Below are positions 18,940 through 27,071 of a DNA stretch of 50,091 nt, in pieces; the stretch's first letter is position 1, and each line of letters opens with the position of its first letter. Position numbers and translations under genes: made by a program. Location: the IMG/VR virus record IMGVR_UViG_3300042507_005027, positions 1-50,091 of that record, one strand, 5' to 3'. Below the pieces are notes generated by a model that was not told where the DNA came from, did not search any database, and saw nothing but the letters and a program-made list of their open reading frames with translations. Source of the DNA: a virus.

Positions 18940-21027
18940 ATGTCCACAGAATCAATCACACCAGAAGCACCACAAGTTATTAAGTTATCAAGTATGTTCT
19001 CTTTTAAAATTAGTGATGACTTTATAGAGTCATACAGATCCAAGAAGGCCCCCTTTGGTTACAGAGATGCAGCAGGTAATTCCGTTGGGGAAATTACATT
19101 CTTGCGCACGTACTCAAGACTCAAAGAAGACGGCACCAAAGAAACCTGGGCAGACGTTTGTGAGAGAGTTATTAACGGCATGTACTCTCTGCAGAAAGAT
19201 CACTGCAAGAAGAGTCGCCTTCCATGGAATGACGTAAAGGCTCAGGCTTCAGCAAAGGAAGCTTTTGATCGATTGTTCAATCTTAAGTGGACACCACCAG
19301 GTCGTGGACTTTGGATGATGGGAACACAGATTGTTAACGTCCACAAGAACTCAGCTGCACTGCAGAACTGTGCTTTTGTTAGCACAGCAGAAATGACAAA
19401 GCTCAATCCATCTAAGCCTTTCAGCTTTCTTATGGAGGCCTCAATGCTTGGTGTTGGAGTCGGTTTTGATGACAAGGGAGCAGATAAAGATTTCACAATA
19501 TATGAACCAAGTAGAGCAGCAATTGTAGATGTTATCGCTGACGATCGTGAAAGCTGGGCAAGAGCTACTGGCGATTTAATTAACTCATTTTTAAAGCCAG
19601 ATCAAAACCCTATTGAATTTGACTACACGCTTATTCGACCATTGGGTAGTCCAATCAAAACATTTGGAGGAACAGCATCTGGTCCAGCTCCTTTGATTAA
19701 ATTGCACAATGCAATTAGAAAGATATTCTTGGGTCGTGCAGGTCAGAAGTTGACCAGAAAAGACATAGCTGACATAGGCAATCTAATTGGTGTCTGTGTA
19801 GTTTCAGGAAATGTAAGACGATCAGCAGAACTTCTTATTGGTAGAATTGACGATCAAGATTTCCTTAACTTAAAAAACGCTGAAGTTTTTCCAGAAAGAA
19901 ACTCATATGATTCAGAAAACCCAGGTTGGGGTTGGATGTCTAATAACTCAGTAGAAGTTTCTGTGGGCCAAGATCTTTCTCCTATCGTTGATGGTATCGC
20001 TAGAAATGGTGAGCCAGGTGTTATTTGGATGGACATGTCTCGCAAGTACGGACGCCTTGCCGATCCAGCTAACAATAAAGATCATAGAGTAGCAGGCTTT
20101 AATCCATGTGCTGAGCAGTCTCTTGAATCCTACGAATGCTGTACATTGGTAGAAACTTACTTGGGTCGACATGATTCATTAGAAGACTATAAGAGAACGT
20201 TAAAGTTTGCATATCTCTATGCAAAGACCGTAACCCTGCTTCCAACTCACTGGGAAGAAACCAATGCGATCATGCAACGCAACCGACGCATAGGCACTTC
20301 GATGTCTGGAGTGGCAGACTTTGCAGACACAAATGGCATGCCAGTGCTTCGTGACTGGATGGATCAGGGTTACAAAACAGTCCAAAGATATGATAATATT
20401 TATTCTGAGTGGCTTGGTGTGCGTGAGTCAATTAAGATGACAACCGTAAAGCCATCAGGTACTGTATCAATCCTTGCTGGACAGTCTCCAGGAGTTCACT
20501 GGACACCAGGTGGAAAGTACTTTAACCGAGCAATCAGATTCTCAAATGAAGACCCAATGCTGCCACTGTTTAAGATGGCAAACTATAGAGTAGAGCCAGC
20601 ATCTGAATCTCCTGACACAACTTCAGTTGTTTTCTTCCCGATTCAATCCGATGCAAAGAGAGCAGAGCGTGATGTAACAATCTTTGAAAAGATGTCGCTA
20701 GCTGCTGTTGCTCAAAGATATTGGTCAGACAACTCAGTATCCGTCACAGTATCTTTTGACCCAGAAACAGAATCTCAACACGTTGGGACAGTACTGCACA
20801 TGTATGATGGTCAGTTAAAGACAGTGTCATTTCTTCCTTCAGGAAATATGATTTACCCTCAAATGCCGTATACGCAAATAACAGAAGAAGAATATAAGCA
20901 GGGTTCGATGGATTTGTTTCCAATTGACTTCTCAGGGGTGTATGCTGGAATGGCAGCAGATGCAATTGGAGAATCATACTGCACAACAGATGCATGCGAA
21001 ATAAAGCTCATTAAAGATAATCAATAG
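18940..21027 (+). CDS. nrdJ: Class II (B12-dependent) ribonucleoside-triphosphate reductase, monomeric
   Basis: 695 residues, close to the roughly 740 of the Lactobacillus leichmannii RTPR type. It reduces ribonucleoside triphosphates to deoxy forms using adenosylcobalamin, so no O2 is needed. Visible motifs: GLWMMGT; LQNCAFVS with the redox Cys at about 144; NPCAEQSLESYECC with the thiyl-radical Cys at 390 and Glu at 392; PTHWEETNAIMQRNRRIG; KPSGTVSILAGQSPGVHW; and the C-terminal shuttle pair Cys681 and Cys686 (YCTTDACEIK), spaced five apart as in the L. leichmannii enzyme. All expected active-site Cys are present. It is followed by ThyX and dCMP deaminase, forming a dNTP-supply module. Codon use is somewhat GC-richer than its neighbours. 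Confidence 0.95.
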   Translation: MSTESITPEAPQVIKLSSMFSFKISDDFIESYRSKKAPFGYRDAAGNSVGEITFLRTYSRLKEDGTKETWADVCERVINGMYSLQKDHCKKSRLPWNDVKAQASAKEAFDRLFNLKWTPPGRGLWMMGTQIVNVHKNSAALQNCAFVSTAEMTKLNPSKPFSFLMEASMLGVGVGFDDKGADKDFTIYEPSRAAIVDVIADDRESWARATGDLINSFLKPDQNPIEFDYTLIRPLGSPIKTFGGTASGPAPLIKLHNAIRKIFLGRAGQKLTRKDIADIGNLIGVCVVSGNVRRSAELLIGRIDDQDFLNLKNAEVFPERNSYDSENPGWGWMSNNSVEVSVGQDLSPIVDGIARNGEPGVIWMDMSRKYGRLADPANNKDHRVAGFNPCAEQSLESYECCTLVETYLGRHDSLEDYKRTLKFAYLYAKTVTLLPTHWEETNAIMQRNRRIGTSMSGVADFADTNGMPVLRDWMDQGYKTVQRYDNIYSEWLGVRESIKMTTVKPSGTVSILAGQSPGVHWTPGGKYFNRAIRFSNEDPMLPLFKMANYRVEPASESPDTTSVVFFPIQSDAKRAERDVTIFEKMSLAAVAQRYWSDNSVSVTVSFDPETESQHVGTVLHMYDGQLKTVSFLPSGNMIYPQMPYTQITEEEYKQGSMDLFPIDFSGVYAGMAADAIGESYCTTDACEIKLIKDNQ

Positions 21028-21033
21028 GAAAAC

Positions 21034-21393
21034 ATGTCAGACTTTGAAGAAGAAGACATTAATAAAATGTTTTCAGAGATAATGAATTCTGCAACAATTG
21101 ATGGACAAGGAAAATTGTCAGATGAATCGATTGTTGACCCTAAGTATCTTTTAGTTATTCAAGAATCATTAATGGATTGTCTGCTCTCTATTAATTCCAT
21201 GATATATCGATGCTACGCAGACGCTGATTTTGTCCCGCCACAAGATACAGAAAACTTTTTAGCATCTTTGTATCAGGCTTCAGAAGATTTTTTTGTTCAC
21301 ATGTCAAAGAATGATGATATAATGGAAGCTCTAGAGGTTGAACTTCTCCTTTTAGGAGACGAAGACGAAGACGAAGAGGATGAAGAGTACTAA
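21034..21393 (+). CDS. Acidic hypothetical protein, 119 aa
   Basis: ATG 6 nt after the RNR stop, with AGGAAAAC. Strongly acidic and ending in a run of about a dozen Asp/Glu residues. The body is helical (LLVIQESLMDCLLSINSM). It lies between nrdJ and thyX. Such acidic tails can mimic nucleic acid or mediate binding, but nothing specific is shown. Function unknown. Confidence 0.7.
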   Translation: MSDFEEEDINKMFSEIMNSATIDGQGKLSDESIVDPKYLLVIQESLMDCLLSINSMIYRCYADADFVPPQDTENFLASLYQASEDFFVHMSKNDDIMEALEVELLLLGDEDEDEEDEEY

Positions 21394-21394
21394 A

Positions 21395-22102
21395 ATGTCT
21401 TATGATAAAAATATGATTAATGTTTTAGATAAAGGATATGTAAGATTGGTTGACCACATGGGAAGCGATCTTTCTGTGGCTAATGCAGCCAGAGCATCTT
21501 TTGCAAAAGAATCAAAGGAGTTTAGCACACAAGATGCTAGACTAATAAACTTCTTAGCTAGAGAAAATCATATGTCACCTTTCCGTCACGCTTTTTTGAC
21601 TTATGAATTTAAAGCTCCATTAATGGTAGCTCGACAGCACTGGAAATACGTTGTAGGATCTGATCATACAATGGACTCTTGGAATGAATCTTCAAGAAGA
21701 TATGTAACGATGGATCCAGAGTTCTATATTCCAACCTCAGAAGAATGGAGACTTGCTCCAGAAGACAAGAAGCAAGGCTCTCAGGGTTTAACTGATCCAT
21801 TTACCGGAGCAACACTCTCCCAAGAGCTAATGGCATATGCAGAAAAGGGTGAAGCATTATATAATATGGCAATGCAAAATGGAATTGCAGCAGAACAGGC
21901 AAGACTATTTCTTCCAGCTTACGGAATGTATGTAGTATATAGATGGTCATGTTCCTTGCAGTCAGTAGCTCTTTTCTTGACTCAAAGATTAGCTGAAGAC
22001 TCGCAGGTTGAAATTCAAAAGTATGCAGCTGCTATAAAAGATTTGACACAGCCACTGTTCCCAATATCTTTTAAGTCTTTAGTTCCAGAAGGAATCTTGT
22101 GA
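21395..22102 (+). CDS. thyX: Flavin-dependent thymidylate synthase ThyX
   Basis: 235 residues from the ATG at 21395; an in-frame ATG at 21380 inside the previous gene is possible but less likely. It converts dUMP to dTMP with FAD and methylenetetrahydrofolate. Seen: AARASFAKESKEF, LINFLARENHMSPFRHAFLTYEFK, and the FAD/dUMP signature region VARQHWKYVVGSD...WNESSRRYV near residues 79-104. The usual RHRxxSxNxxSxRY is altered: the RHR position reads HWKY and a longer spacer precedes WNESSRRY. The C-terminal LPAYGMYVVYRWSCSLQSVALFL block also fits the family. It sits with RNR and dCMP deaminase. Confidence 0.92.
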   Translation: MSYDKNMINVLDKGYVRLVDHMGSDLSVANAARASFAKESKEFSTQDARLINFLARENHMSPFRHAFLTYEFKAPLMVARQHWKYVVGSDHTMDSWNESSRRYVTMDPEFYIPTSEEWRLAPEDKKQGSQGLTDPFTGATLSQELMAYAEKGEALYNMAMQNGIAAEQARLFLPAYGMYVVYRWSCSLQSVALFLTQRLAEDSQVEIQKYAAAIKDLTQPLFPISFKSLVPEGIL

Positions 22103-22263
22103 TAAGTACAATACTTTTTGTTGTAGCTTTTTCTTTTTTGTTAAACTGGTGTATAAGTTTGCAGATCTTAGCGCAAACAGAAAAAGAAAATAGAACACGA
22201 ATAATAGCTATAGGAATGTCTATAGTTGTTGGAATTACAATAGGCTTAATCGCACTTCAGTAG
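22099..22263 (+). CDS. Small two-span membrane protein, 54 aa
   Basis: GTG start overlapping the thyX stop (GTGA). Two hydrophobic segments, STILFVVAFSFLLNWCIS and IIAIGMSIVVGITIGLIAL, are separated by a charged stretch (QTEKENRTR). It fills the whole gap between thyX and the deaminase gene. Role unknown. Confidence 0.65.
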   Translation: MISTILFVVAFSFLLNWCISLQILAQTEKENRTRIIAIGMSIVVGITIGLIALQ

Positions 22264-22264
22264 C

Positions 22265-22729
22265 ATGTTAACAAACAAAGACATTAAGTATATGAAGCTA
22301 TGTAGATATATAGCAAATACTTTTTCAACTTGCGGAAAAAAGAAGTACGCAGCCGTTATCTTGGATATTAATAATCATGTTATTGGCATGGGCTACAATG
22401 GTGGACCCAGTGGCATGAATCACTGTGAGGATGGTGGCTGTCCAAGATTCTTGGAAGACTCAAGTGCAGGCTCTATATATGACAATTGCATTGCTGTTCA
22501 TGCTGAGCAAAATGCGCTTCTGCATTGCAATTATAGCTCTGGACCAGATAAAATATATGTTAATGGACCTCCGTGTTTTACTTGCGCTAAGCTTATAGCG
22601 AATAGTACAATCAAAAATGTATACTACATCGCCAATGATGAATACAAAAATTGGCCTATGGTATTAGAGTTCTTAAATAAATGTAATATCAATATCAATA
22701 AGGTAGAAGAATGGCAGCTGGAAAATTAA
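22265..22729 (+). CDS. Deoxycytidylate (dCMP) deaminase
   Basis: 154 residues. Converts dCMP to dUMP, the ThyX substrate. Zinc-site motifs are intact: HAE with His79 and catalytic Glu81, and PPCFTCAK with Cys104 and Cys107. The N-terminal half has GMGYNGGPSGMNHCEDGGCPR, typical of ComEB/T4 Cd-type deaminases with an extra zinc site. It overlaps the next gene by 19 nt. Confidence 0.92.
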   Translation: MLTNKDIKYMKLCRYIANTFSTCGKKKYAAVILDINNHVIGMGYNGGPSGMNHCEDGGCPRFLEDSSAGSIYDNCIAVHAEQNALLHCNYSSGPDKIYVNGPPCFTCAKLIANSTIKNVYYIANDEYKNWPMVLEFLNKCNININKVEEWQLEN

Positions 22730-22947
22730 ATTACATAGTAACATACGAAGGATTAAGCCAAGTGTTTGGTTGTGCTTCTAAGAAAATTGCACTAGAATCT
22801 CCACCACCAGAAGGGTATTCCCTAGAAAGCAAAAAGGTCTTGTTCATTACATTTGAGCCAGACAAAAATAATTTATGCGTATATGAAGTACCAAAAGAAG
22901 AAGTACTTAATGCAGAGTTAAAAAAGAAAAAGAATGACAATGAGTAA
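22711..22947 (+). CDS. Hypothetical protein, 78 aa
   Basis: Overlaps the deaminase gene end and the next gene start. Mixed alpha/beta, with the fragment KVLFITFEPDKNNLCVYEVPKEE and a Lys-rich tail. No family recognised. Confidence 0.65.
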   Translation: MAAGKLNYIVTYEGLSQVFGCASKKIALESPPPEGYSLESKKVLFITFEPDKNNLCVYEVPKEEVLNAELKKKKNDNE

Positions 22948-23179
22948 AAAGCAAAATCAAAAAAAGAAAATTACGATTAAAGTTTTACCTGGACAAGCAG
23001 TCTATGTAGCCAATGTTTCTAAGCTAGAACATATTTCGGAATTATATAGATCAATGTCTGACCAATCTGAAACACAAGAAGAAAAACAATCTTGGTTAGA
23101 AGTTTCGCAAGAAATAAATAAAGCTATATTTGAAACACATTTTATCCCAGAAGAAAGCTACGAAGATGAAGAATGGTAA
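22934..23179 (+). CDS. Hypothetical protein, 81 aa
   Basis: Starts inside the upstream gene; ATG at 22934 or two codons later. Basic N-terminus, then ITIKVLPGQAVYVANVSKLEHI and an acidic helical C-terminus. No family recognised. Confidence 0.6.
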   Translation: MTMSKKQNQKKKITIKVLPGQAVYVANVSKLEHISELYRSMSDQSETQEEKQSWLEVSQEINKAIFETHFIPEESYEDEEW

Positions 23180-23447
23180 TCTCAAGATAATTCTTTCTAT
23201 GCTAGCACTTGGTTATTTGGTTGGAGCTAGTGCATCAATCTCAAAAAAAAGAATTGAGAAGATGAGCTACAGCAAGAGTGATCAGTACATTAATAGATTA
23301 AAAGAGTTCTTTTTTGATGATTATCCAAAAGCCATAAAAAGATATTCGCAATATGTTCAATCAGGACTGTCACCAGAGGCAGCATTTGATATAATAGTAG
23401 GACCAATGCAACTCAGCACACTAACAATTGGAGAGATGAATGATTGA
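23166..23447 (+). CDS. Membrane-anchored hypothetical protein, 93 aa
   Basis: The ATG at 23166 is chosen because it begins MKNGNLKIILSMLALGYLVG, a signal-anchor-like N-terminus; a longer in-frame extension to 23130 lies wholly in the previous gene. The rest is soluble and helical (YINRLKEFFFDDYPKAIKRY), so a single-pass membrane protein is likely. Overlaps the next gene by 8 nt. Confidence 0.65.
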   Translation: MKNGNLKIILSMLALGYLVGASASISKKRIEKMSYSKSDQYINRLKEFFFDDYPKAIKRYSQYVQSGLSPEAAFDIIVGPMQLSTLTIGEMND

Positions 23448-24255
23448 CCTATGCGTTGTTAATCACAATACAAGACCACAGCTACAGAGATTTTTGGACA
23501 CTCTGCATTCTGACATACTAAGTCCAAATGGCGCGCTCGTAAAAAATTGGAATCTTTATATTACAGATAATGATTCAACAGATGATATTATTCCATGGAT
23601 CAGAGAGAACGAAGAGCGTTATTTAATTGATAGATTTTATCTAAGAAAAAACATAGGCTACTCTTCAGCTATTAACATGATGGCTAGTAAAAGTTCATCA
23701 GAAATTGTTGGAGTACTCAATGGTGACGTTTGGATGACTAATCAAGATTGTTTGGATATAGAAAAGATATTTGCAAATAATCCAAATATTCATATTCTTG
23801 GACCTAAGCAACGAGATGAAAACGGTCTAATTACACATGCAGGAATAGTCGGAACTAACACAGCTCCAAAACACAGAGGCTGGAGACAAGAGGATCCCGA
23901 AGATGTTCTATACAAAGATCAGATAGATTGTGTGACTGTTTCTGGCTCCGCCTACTTCGTAAGAAGAGATGTATGGGATGCTATGACTAACAATGAAAAG
24001 TACAGAGAGCTTTATCCAGATGCAGTAGGAGCCTTTCTTCCAACTCCACATTACTATGAAGAGACTTGGTGTTCTTACTTCGCCAGACATCTTGGCTACA
24101 ACGTAGTCTATGATGGTTCGGTTTCAATTGGGCATAGCTGGCACGCTTCAACACCAAAACCTGGAGAAGGTATCAGTCATGCTGACAAATACTTTCCAAT
24201 AAGTAGAGAAATTTTTAGAAAAGCATGTGACTACATGGGAATAGAAAGAGATTAA
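23440..24255 (+). CDS. GT2-type glycosyltransferase, 271 aa
   Basis: GT-A fold features: the N-terminal strand MIDLCVVNHNTRPQLQRFLD, then YITDNDSTDD, RKNIGYSSAINMMA and the metal/nucleotide site SEIVGVLNGDVWM in the DXD position, followed by a conserved acceptor region (ETWCSYFARHLGYNVVYDGS). It transfers a sugar from an activated donor; the acceptor may be a virion protein, host wall glycan or modified DNA, which the sequence cannot settle. It is one of several sugar-transfer genes in the window. Confidence 0.85.
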   Translation: MIDLCVVNHNTRPQLQRFLDTLHSDILSPNGALVKNWNLYITDNDSTDDIIPWIRENEERYLIDRFYLRKNIGYSSAINMMASKSSSEIVGVLNGDVWMTNQDCLDIEKIFANNPNIHILGPKQRDENGLITHAGIVGTNTAPKHRGWRQEDPEDVLYKDQIDCVTVSGSAYFVRRDVWDAMTNNEKYRELYPDAVGAFLPTPHYYEETWCSYFARHLGYNVVYDGSVSIGHSWHASTPKPGEGISHADKYFPISREIFRKACDYMGIERD

Positions 24256-24256
24256 A

Positions 24257-24658
24257 ATGACACAAAAATTAAACCCTTGGATATATAACGCAGAAGTTAA
24301 AAAAGTAGTTGATGGTGATACCTTTGATATTGTAATTGACCTTGGTTTTGATACTCTCAAAAAAGGAAGAGTTCGTCTTTATGGAGTAAACACTCCAGAG
24401 AGTCGCACCTCTAATTTGGAAGAAAAAAAAATGGGTCTTGCAGCAAAAGAGTTTACAGATCAATGGTTGACATCCTCTAATCATAAGGTTAAGATAGAAA
24501 CAATCATTGATAAGAATGAAAAGTATGGCAGAGTATTGGCTAAAGTTTGGAACGATGCCGGAGCCTGCCTTAACGATGATATAATTGCATCAGGTCTTGC
24601 TAGAGAGTACTTTGGCGTTGGCGATAAAACATTTCAGGAATTTAAGAAAGATAAATAA
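24257..24658 (+). CDS. Staphylococcal-nuclease-like endonuclease, 133 aa
   Basis: SNase-fold protein: VVDGDTFDIVID near the N-terminus, RVRLYGVNTPES carrying the first catalytic Arg and ligand region, then EKYGRVLAKVWN and LNDDIIASGLAREYFG. Length matches the minimal domain and no signal peptide is present, so it acts in the cytoplasm, perhaps in host DNA or RNA breakdown. Followed immediately (TAA then ATG) by a DNA glycosylase-like gene. Confidence 0.88.
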   Translation: MTQKLNPWIYNAEVKKVVDGDTFDIVIDLGFDTLKKGRVRLYGVNTPESRTSNLEEKKMGLAAKEFTDQWLTSSNHKVKIETIIDKNEKYGRVLAKVWNDAGACLNDDIIASGLAREYFGVGDKTFQEFKKDK

Positions 24659-25063
24659 ATGCAAACCTTCTTGCCATATCCAGATATTACTGAGTCTGTA
24701 AAAGTTTTAGACTATCGTCGGTTAGGAAAACAACGCGTTGAGACTTTTCAGGTACTAAACATTTTGCTTGATAGAACGCCAACAAAAGGATGGAGAAACC
24801 ATCCCGTTACACGCATGTGGACCGGATATGAAGAGGCACTAAAGCTTTATCAGAACTACACTATAATGGAGTGGATAAGTAGAGGGTATAAAAATAATAT
24901 GAAGTTTGAAGTAATAGATCATAAAAATATTATTTACCCAACTTGGTTTGGCAACGAAGAATTTCATAGATCGCATAGATCGAATTTACTAAGAAAAGAC
25001 TATGAGTACTATTCTCAGTTTTTTGAAGAACCATCTGATTTAGAATACGTTTGGCCAGCATGA
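24659..25063 (+). CDS. Pyrimidine-dimer glycosylase-like protein (MSMEG_6728 type)
   Basis: 134 residues. It opens MQTFLPYPDITESVKVLD followed by YRRLGKQRVETFQVL, the hallmark of this family, then GWRNHPVTRMWTGYE and YPTWFGNEEFHRSHRSNLL. Related to T4 endonuclease V-type proteins that excise UV dimers; activity in this branch is not well established. It contains the only in-frame CGG in the window that is read normally: at 24719 the frame continues unshifted and the family motif demands Arg there. The stop overlaps the next ATG. Confidence 0.85.
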   Translation: MQTFLPYPDITESVKVLDYRRLGKQRVETFQVLNILLDRTPTKGWRNHPVTRMWTGYEEALKLYQNYTIMEWISRGYKNNMKFEVIDHKNIIYPTWFGNEEFHRSHRSNLLRKDYEYYSQFFEEPSDLEYVWPA

Positions 25064-25464
25064 GTATTACCGTATACCTAGCAGGTGCTATGGATTATGT
25101 TGGAGACTACGCTAAGGGTTGGAGACAAGAAGCTACATTCATGTTGTCTCAACGTGGTTACAAGGTGTTAGATCCAACTTCTATTCCTGAGGATTACAGC
25201 ATATCTGCAAATGAGATTGCAGAAAAAAATCTCTTTATGCAGAAGAAATCAGATTTACTTCTGGTAGAATACATGTTAGAAAACAGAGCTTATATAGGAA
25301 CAGATTTTGAAATGGCTTGGGCCAAAATGAATACTCAACCAACAATAGTTATGTGTTCTAATCAAAATAAAGATCGTCCATATATGAAATATATGGCCAC
25401 AAAGCTTGCAGACAATCTGCAGGATGCTATAGAATATATAGCAGTACATTATCCAACAAAATAA
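25060..25464 (+). CDS. Nucleoside 2-deoxyribosyltransferase-like protein, 134 aa
   Basis: ATG overlapping the upstream stop (ATGA). VYLAGAMDYVGDYAKGWRQE near the start, then EKNLFMQKKSDLLLVEYM and IGTDFEMAWA match the Rossmann-like nucleoside deoxyribosyltransferase superfamily (DUF4406-like). The conserved Glu in the TDFEMAWA region would be the nucleophile. Probably nucleotide salvage or hydrolysis; exact substrate unknown. Confidence 0.75.
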   Translation: MSITVYLAGAMDYVGDYAKGWRQEATFMLSQRGYKVLDPTSIPEDYSISANEIAEKNLFMQKKSDLLLVEYMLENRAYIGTDFEMAWAKMNTQPTIVMCSNQNKDRPYMKYMATKLADNLQDAIEYIAVHYPTK

Positions 25465-25479
25465 TAAAAGGAAAACAAA

Positions 25480-25671
25480 ATGTCAGAAAATAAGTTCAAG
25501 TACTTTGCTGTTACTACAACCACTTTGGTTAAGGCAAACAACAAGGCTGATGCACAGAAGGTAGCCATGGGTCGTCGCAACACAGATGGCGAGCTTTTGT
25601 TCAAGTCAACCGACATTGAGCGTATTTCATCCATCGAAGCTCATGAGCAAATCGCAGAGCTCACAGCCTAA
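25480..25671 (+). CDS. Small protein, 63 aa, probably well expressed
   Basis: AAAGGAAAACAAA precedes the ATG. Codons are GC-richer than in surrounding genes (GGT, CGT, CGC, GAG, AAG), and a strong hairpin terminator follows, both suggesting high expression. Sequence: FAVTTTTLVKANNKADAQK, then GRRNTDGELLFKST. No known family. Confidence 0.7.
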   Translation: MSENKFKYFAVTTTTLVKANNKADAQKVAMGRRNTDGELLFKSTDIERISSIEAHEQIAELTA

Positions 25672-25695
25672 TAGCTGATAGTAATTATTATCTTC

Positions 25696-25729
25696 CTGGG
25701 GGGGCCGCTTATAGTGGTCTCCCCAGTTT
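25696..25729 (+). terminator. Hairpin terminator after the 63 aa gene
   Basis: A 13-bp stem with some G-T pairs (CTGGGGGGGCCGC with GTGGTCTCCCCAG), loop TTATA, followed by TTTG. The T tract is short, so partial termination is likely. Confidence 0.7.
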
Positions 25730-25745
25730 GATTGAAAAGGTATTT

Positions 25746-26441
25746 ATGATAATTGCACAAATGGTCGGCAAAAATGAATCTTCCAGATTTTTGGAAGACG
25801 TTTTGTCTAGACTATCCAAACAAGTAGACAAAATTGTCTTTACAGATGACTGTTCTGAAGACAATACAGCAGAGATAGCTGGAAAGTACGCAGAAGTATT
25901 CTCCACTAAAGAAACAATGTTCACAAAACATGAGGGACATTTAAGATCTATTGCATGGTCACACTTAGAAAAGATTGCAAAACCAAATGATTGGATTGTA
26001 GCTATTGACTGTGACGAAATGCTTTACCATGAAGACGGAGTACAGCTTAGTGACGTTCTTAGACAGTCAGCTTATGATGTAGTCAACGTTCGCTTCTACC
26101 ACATGTGGAACGAACAGCAGTATAGAGTAGATAAATTATGGGCACCAAATAATAGTTCAAGAATTTTTAGATTTCAATCTGGTGGAACTTTCTTTGATAG
26201 AAAACTTGCTTGCGGATCTGAACCAACCTATGTTGTAGATTTAATTAGAAGAAGAAACTATTGGACTCATTCTGGATTAATGATGAAGCATCTGGGATAT
26301 ATAAAAGATGAAGACAAAGTAGCCAAGCACGAGAGATACATGTCTCTTGATAAAGGTGAGTTCCATAATATAAAGCATATTGAATCTATCGTTGACCCTA
26401 ATCCCGTACTAATGAATTGGAATATTAATGAAAACTTATAA
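25746..26441 (+). CDS. GT2-family glycosyltransferase, 231 aa
   Basis: The ATG at 25746 is chosen for AAAGG at good spacing; a TTG at 25728 is upstream in frame. GT-A features: IIAQMVGKNESSRFLEDVLS, KIVFTDDCSEDNTAEIAGKY and WIVAIDCDEMLY with a DXD-like DCDE. The C-terminal region NYWTHSGLMMKHLGY fits single-domain GT2 enzymes. It overlaps the next gene by 14 nt. Confidence 0.82.
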   Translation: MIIAQMVGKNESSRFLEDVLSRLSKQVDKIVFTDDCSEDNTAEIAGKYAEVFSTKETMFTKHEGHLRSIAWSHLEKIAKPNDWIVAIDCDEMLYHEDGVQLSDVLRQSAYDVVNVRFYHMWNEQQYRVDKLWAPNNSSRIFRFQSGGTFFDRKLACGSEPTYVVDLIRRRNYWTHSGLMMKHLGYIKDEDKVAKHERYMSLDKGEFHNIKHIESIVDPNPVLMNWNINENL

Positions 26442-27063
26442 TACAAAACAAACAATAATTAAAGTAACAGAGATGCTAGAAAAGAAAAAGCGTTTTGCAT
26501 TTGTTACATACACAAGATCAGCATTCTTTTCTGTCCTAGGAGACATCAAGGGAGACAAGAAGCCACCTAAGCACTTTGTTCAGGCAACATTAAGAAGCTT
26601 AACTCTTAGCGACAATAACTACATTTCAGCTACTCAACCAGATTTTATTGAATCGCATGGTCATAAGTTTGGTAAGTTAGGAATTGCGGATAAAGCTTTT
26701 TATGACGCTGGATTTTTAGAAACATATATTAATGAAAAGTATGACATCTTTAAGACCTTTATGGGATATTATTTCAAGCACAATAAAGTTTTAGTTGTGT
26801 CTTTTCAACATAAATCAAATATTGGAAAGTTTTTTTCAAAGGACTCAGCATTTATTAATGTTCCATATAATGATTTTTATGATAAGCTAGATTCTGTAGT
26901 AGCACAGATTACAGAATTTGAAGGCGAATACGACACTGTTGTGTTAGACTGTCCAATGTTTGGTGCAGCATTAGCTCCAAAGATTTGGGAGAGCACAAAG
27001 ATGTCCATCTTAGACATGGGCAAGACTCTAACGGTAGCAAGAGCAGCTGATAGAAATCGATAG
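26428..27063 (+). CDS. Possible GT-D-like glycosyltransferase, 211 aa
   Basis: Follows a GT2 gene with overlap. The C-terminal block YDTVVLDCPMFGAALAPKIW then MSILDMGKTL resembles the GFG...DxG pattern of GT-D type transferases (SP_1767 domain). The N-terminal block (KRFAFVTYTRSAFFSVLGD) is less informative. Assignment is tentative; what is clear is a soluble alpha/beta protein encoded beside a sugar transferase. Confidence 0.6.
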   Translation: MKTYNTKQTIIKVTEMLEKKKRFAFVTYTRSAFFSVLGDIKGDKKPPKHFVQATLRSLTLSDNNYISATQPDFIESHGHKFGKLGIADKAFYDAGFLETYINEKYDIFKTFMGYYFKHNKVLVVSFQHKSNIGKFFSKDSAFINVPYNDFYDKLDSVVAQITEFEGEYDTVVLDCPMFGAALAPKIWESTKMSILDMGKTLTVARAADRNR

Positions 27064-27071
27064 GTAATAAG

